The notes beneath the pieces are model-generated. The model was not told the DNA's origin and searched no databases. It saw only the letters and a program-made list of their open reading frames with translations. Positions 5,016 to 5,984 of a stretch of DNA of 5,984 bases are shown one piece after another. A program made the position numbers and the translations under genes. The stretch lies in contig CAMNHH010000131.1 in assembly GCA_946539175.1 (NCBI GenBank), positions 1-5,984 on the forward strand, read 5' to 3'. This DNA comes from an uncultured Clostridia bacterium. GTDB taxonomy: Bacteria; Bacillota; Clostridia; Oscillospirales; Oscillospiraceae. Position 1 is the stretch's first letter. Each line of letters starts with the position of its first letter.

Positions 5016-5825
5016 TTACGGCTTCCTTTTCCTGCCGCCGAGCAGCCTGGCAGTCAGGAAGACCAGCATGGCCCCCAGGAAAACGGCCAGGAGATAGCTC
5101 AGCAGAAAGACCGGGAAGGGTACGCTTGCCTGAATCCGGTCGAAGACCGGCAGGGAGCTGGGGAACCAGGGGCTGATGTAGAACATATTGAAGCTCTCAC
5201 CCTGCAGGACACCGGAACGGTAGACCGCCAGATTCAGCAGCTCCGCCAGGGCTGCGAAGATCAGAAACACGGCGAAGCCCCGCAGCAGGTTCCGGAACCG
5301 GGGCCGGATCTCCCCCGTGGCCAGCAGGTAGACGGAGACGACCAGACTGCCGAAGTGGAGATACATGGTGTGCAGATCCACCATCACCGTGGAGACGAAG
5401 CAGGACTCGGGGTAGAGGGCGGTGGCCAGGCTGCCCAGGATGCTGACAAAGGCCAGGAAGGAGAGCAGCCAATCCCGGGCCTGCCCCTTTTTCAGAAACG
5501 CGGCGATCAGCGAGACGAAGATCGGCGTCGTGCAGAGCTGGAAGGGAAAGGCGTACCACTGGTAGTCCCAGACCCCCGTCCCGGTGGCCGGGTCGAAAGA
5601 ATAGGACCAGATGATCTGCTTGACAGCCTCCAGCAGCAGAGCGCCGAGACCGTAGATCAGCAGGAGGGTGCGCAGGCTGCGCTCGTGGTCCTTCTCCCTG
5701 CGCAGGCAGAGGAACAGGATCAGAGCGAGGGAGGCCCCCAGCCAGAGCAGGTGGAACCAGCCGTAGGAGTGCGGACGCTCCATTTCAAATTGCAGAAAAC
5801 GGACGATTTTTTCAAAGAGATTCAT
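5016..5825 (-). CDS. TIGR02206/YwaF-family (TMEM164-like) integral membrane protein
   Basis: This 269-residue protein has about seven membrane helices (roughly 22-40, 51-72, 92-112, 118-138, 148-168, 181-202, 236-260) and a basic C-terminus (GGRKRKP). The order of features fits TIGR02206/YwaF, related to eukaryotic TMEM164: an E..KQ..W helix (E66), FPFQLCTTP with Cys98 where the family has a PLHLC-type motif, a His in YLHFGSLVV (H157), and NMFYISP (N213) before a last helix. TMEM164 is reported as a phospholipid acyltransferase. Whether bacterial members do similar chemistry is not established, so no reaction is assigned. The ATG at 5825 has a modest site (AAAAGG at 5843-5838, 12 bases away). 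The gene stands alone with its own promoter and terminator. The protein looks full length, and is a divergent family member. Confidence 0.75.
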   Translation of the reverse strand: MNLFEKIVRFLQFEMERPHSYGWFHLLWLGASLALILFLCLRREKDHERSLRTLLLIYGLGALLLEAVKQIIWSYSFDPATGTGVWDYQWYAFPFQLCTTPIFVSLIAAFLKKGQARDWLLSFLAFVSILGSLATALYPESCFVSTVMVDLHTMYLHFGSLVVSVYLLATGEIRPRFRNLLRGFAVFLIFAALAELLNLAVYRSGVLQGESFNMFYISPWFPSSLPVFDRIQASVPFPVFLLSYLLAVFLGAMLVFLTARLLGGRKRKP

Positions 5826-5860
5826 ATCGCGTCAAGACCTTTTCCAGAGCATGGGAGTTG

Positions 5861-5881
5861 CGCCGATACGATGATTCGGCG
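5861..5881 (-). other. Hairpin in the leader of the YwaF-like gene
   Basis: CGCCGA (5861-5866) and TCGGCG (5876-5881) form a 6-bp stem with a 9-nt loop, just after the predicted transcription start (about 5884) and 36 bases before the start codon. There is no T-run. It could be a 5' stabilising hairpin; no known riboswitch pattern is recognised in this ~59-nt leader. Confidence 0.4.
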
Positions 5882-5890
5882 GCGATGCAA

Positions 5891-5919
5891 ATTATAACAC
5901 ATACAGGCGGATAAAGCAA
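5891..5919 (-). promoter_or_regulatory. Sigma-A-type promoter for the YwaF-like gene
   Basis: On the - strand the -10 box is a perfect TATAAT (5896-5891) with an upstream TG one base away, giving an extended -10. A weaker -35 box, TTGCTT (5919-5914), lies 17 bp upstream. It gives a leader of about 59 nt to the ATG at 5825. Confidence 0.8.
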
Positions 5920-5948
5920 GCAGAAAGCAGTGGATCAAGCCTGTGAAA

Positions 5949-5984
5949 GCGGACGCTCCGGAGGGCAAAATGCGGATGCTCCGG
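5949..5984. repeat. Short direct repeat GCGGAYGCTCCGG at the window edge
   Basis: GCGGACGCTCCGG (5949-5961) and GCGGATGCTCCGG (5972-5984) differ at one base. CCGGAG (5958-5963) can also pair with CTCCGG (5979-5984). The segment is cut by the window end, so it could be part of a longer repeat array or of a terminator for a neighbouring gene. Confidence 0.4.

Noticed and set aside
4935..5897. 320-codon + strand frame rich in Gln, Gly and Glu
   Set aside because: It is antisense to the membrane-protein gene, which has promoter, terminator and clear helices.

Overview
The window reads as chromosome of a fairly GC-rich, low-GC-lineage (Firmicutes) bacterium, most likely a clostridial gut-type organism near the Oscillospiraceae. 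The reasons are strong AGGAGG-type ribosome binding sites, sigma-A-like promoters, a zinc-ribbon form of ribosomal protein L32, and the housekeeping order rpmF, der, plsY, gpsA. The taxonomic placement is inference; no rRNA gene is present.

Left part (1-3986, + strand): rpmF, with its own terminator, is followed by a well-formed promoter that drives der. The start of plsY overlaps the end of der by 4 bases. GpsA makes sn-glycerol-3-phosphate and PlsY acylates it, so these two genes form the entry step of phospholipid synthesis, next to the ribosome-assembly GTPase Der. The plsY-gpsA pair is interrupted by about 650 bp of accessory-looking DNA (2340-2987). This holds a 129-bp GC-rich block with 8-bp terminal inverted repeats and internal hairpins, a 7-nt tandem repeat, a perfect 11-bp hairpin, and a small membrane-protein gene that appears broken by an in-frame TAA at codon 7.

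Middle part (3987-4963): a structured hairpin and a clean intrinsic terminator follow gpsA. Facing it on the - strand is a single DUF6291-like (phage-associated) gene with a near-consensus promoter flanked by an 11-bp direct repeat. Immediately beyond its TAG stop lies a hexanucleotide microsatellite, in the same frame, that would encode an (Asn/Gly/Tyr)-Lys tail. Upstream of this gene is about 360 bp with no convincing gene. It contains an AT-rich stretch, a nested-hairpin segment ending in a small terminator-like structure, and four TTTTCCAC-like motifs spaced 11-12 bp apart that resemble DnaA boxes.

Right part (4964-5984): a - strand gene for a seven-helix membrane protein of the TIGR02206/YwaF (TMEM164-like) family is complete, with promoter and terminator. 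The last ~40 bases hold a short direct repeat cut off by the window edge.

The strongest leads are the hexamer tract in frame behind the DUF6291 stop codon, the cassette inside the phospholipid operon with its nonsense-disrupted gene, and the phased DnaA-box-like motifs beside AT-rich DNA. No complete new multi-gene system is visible in this window.
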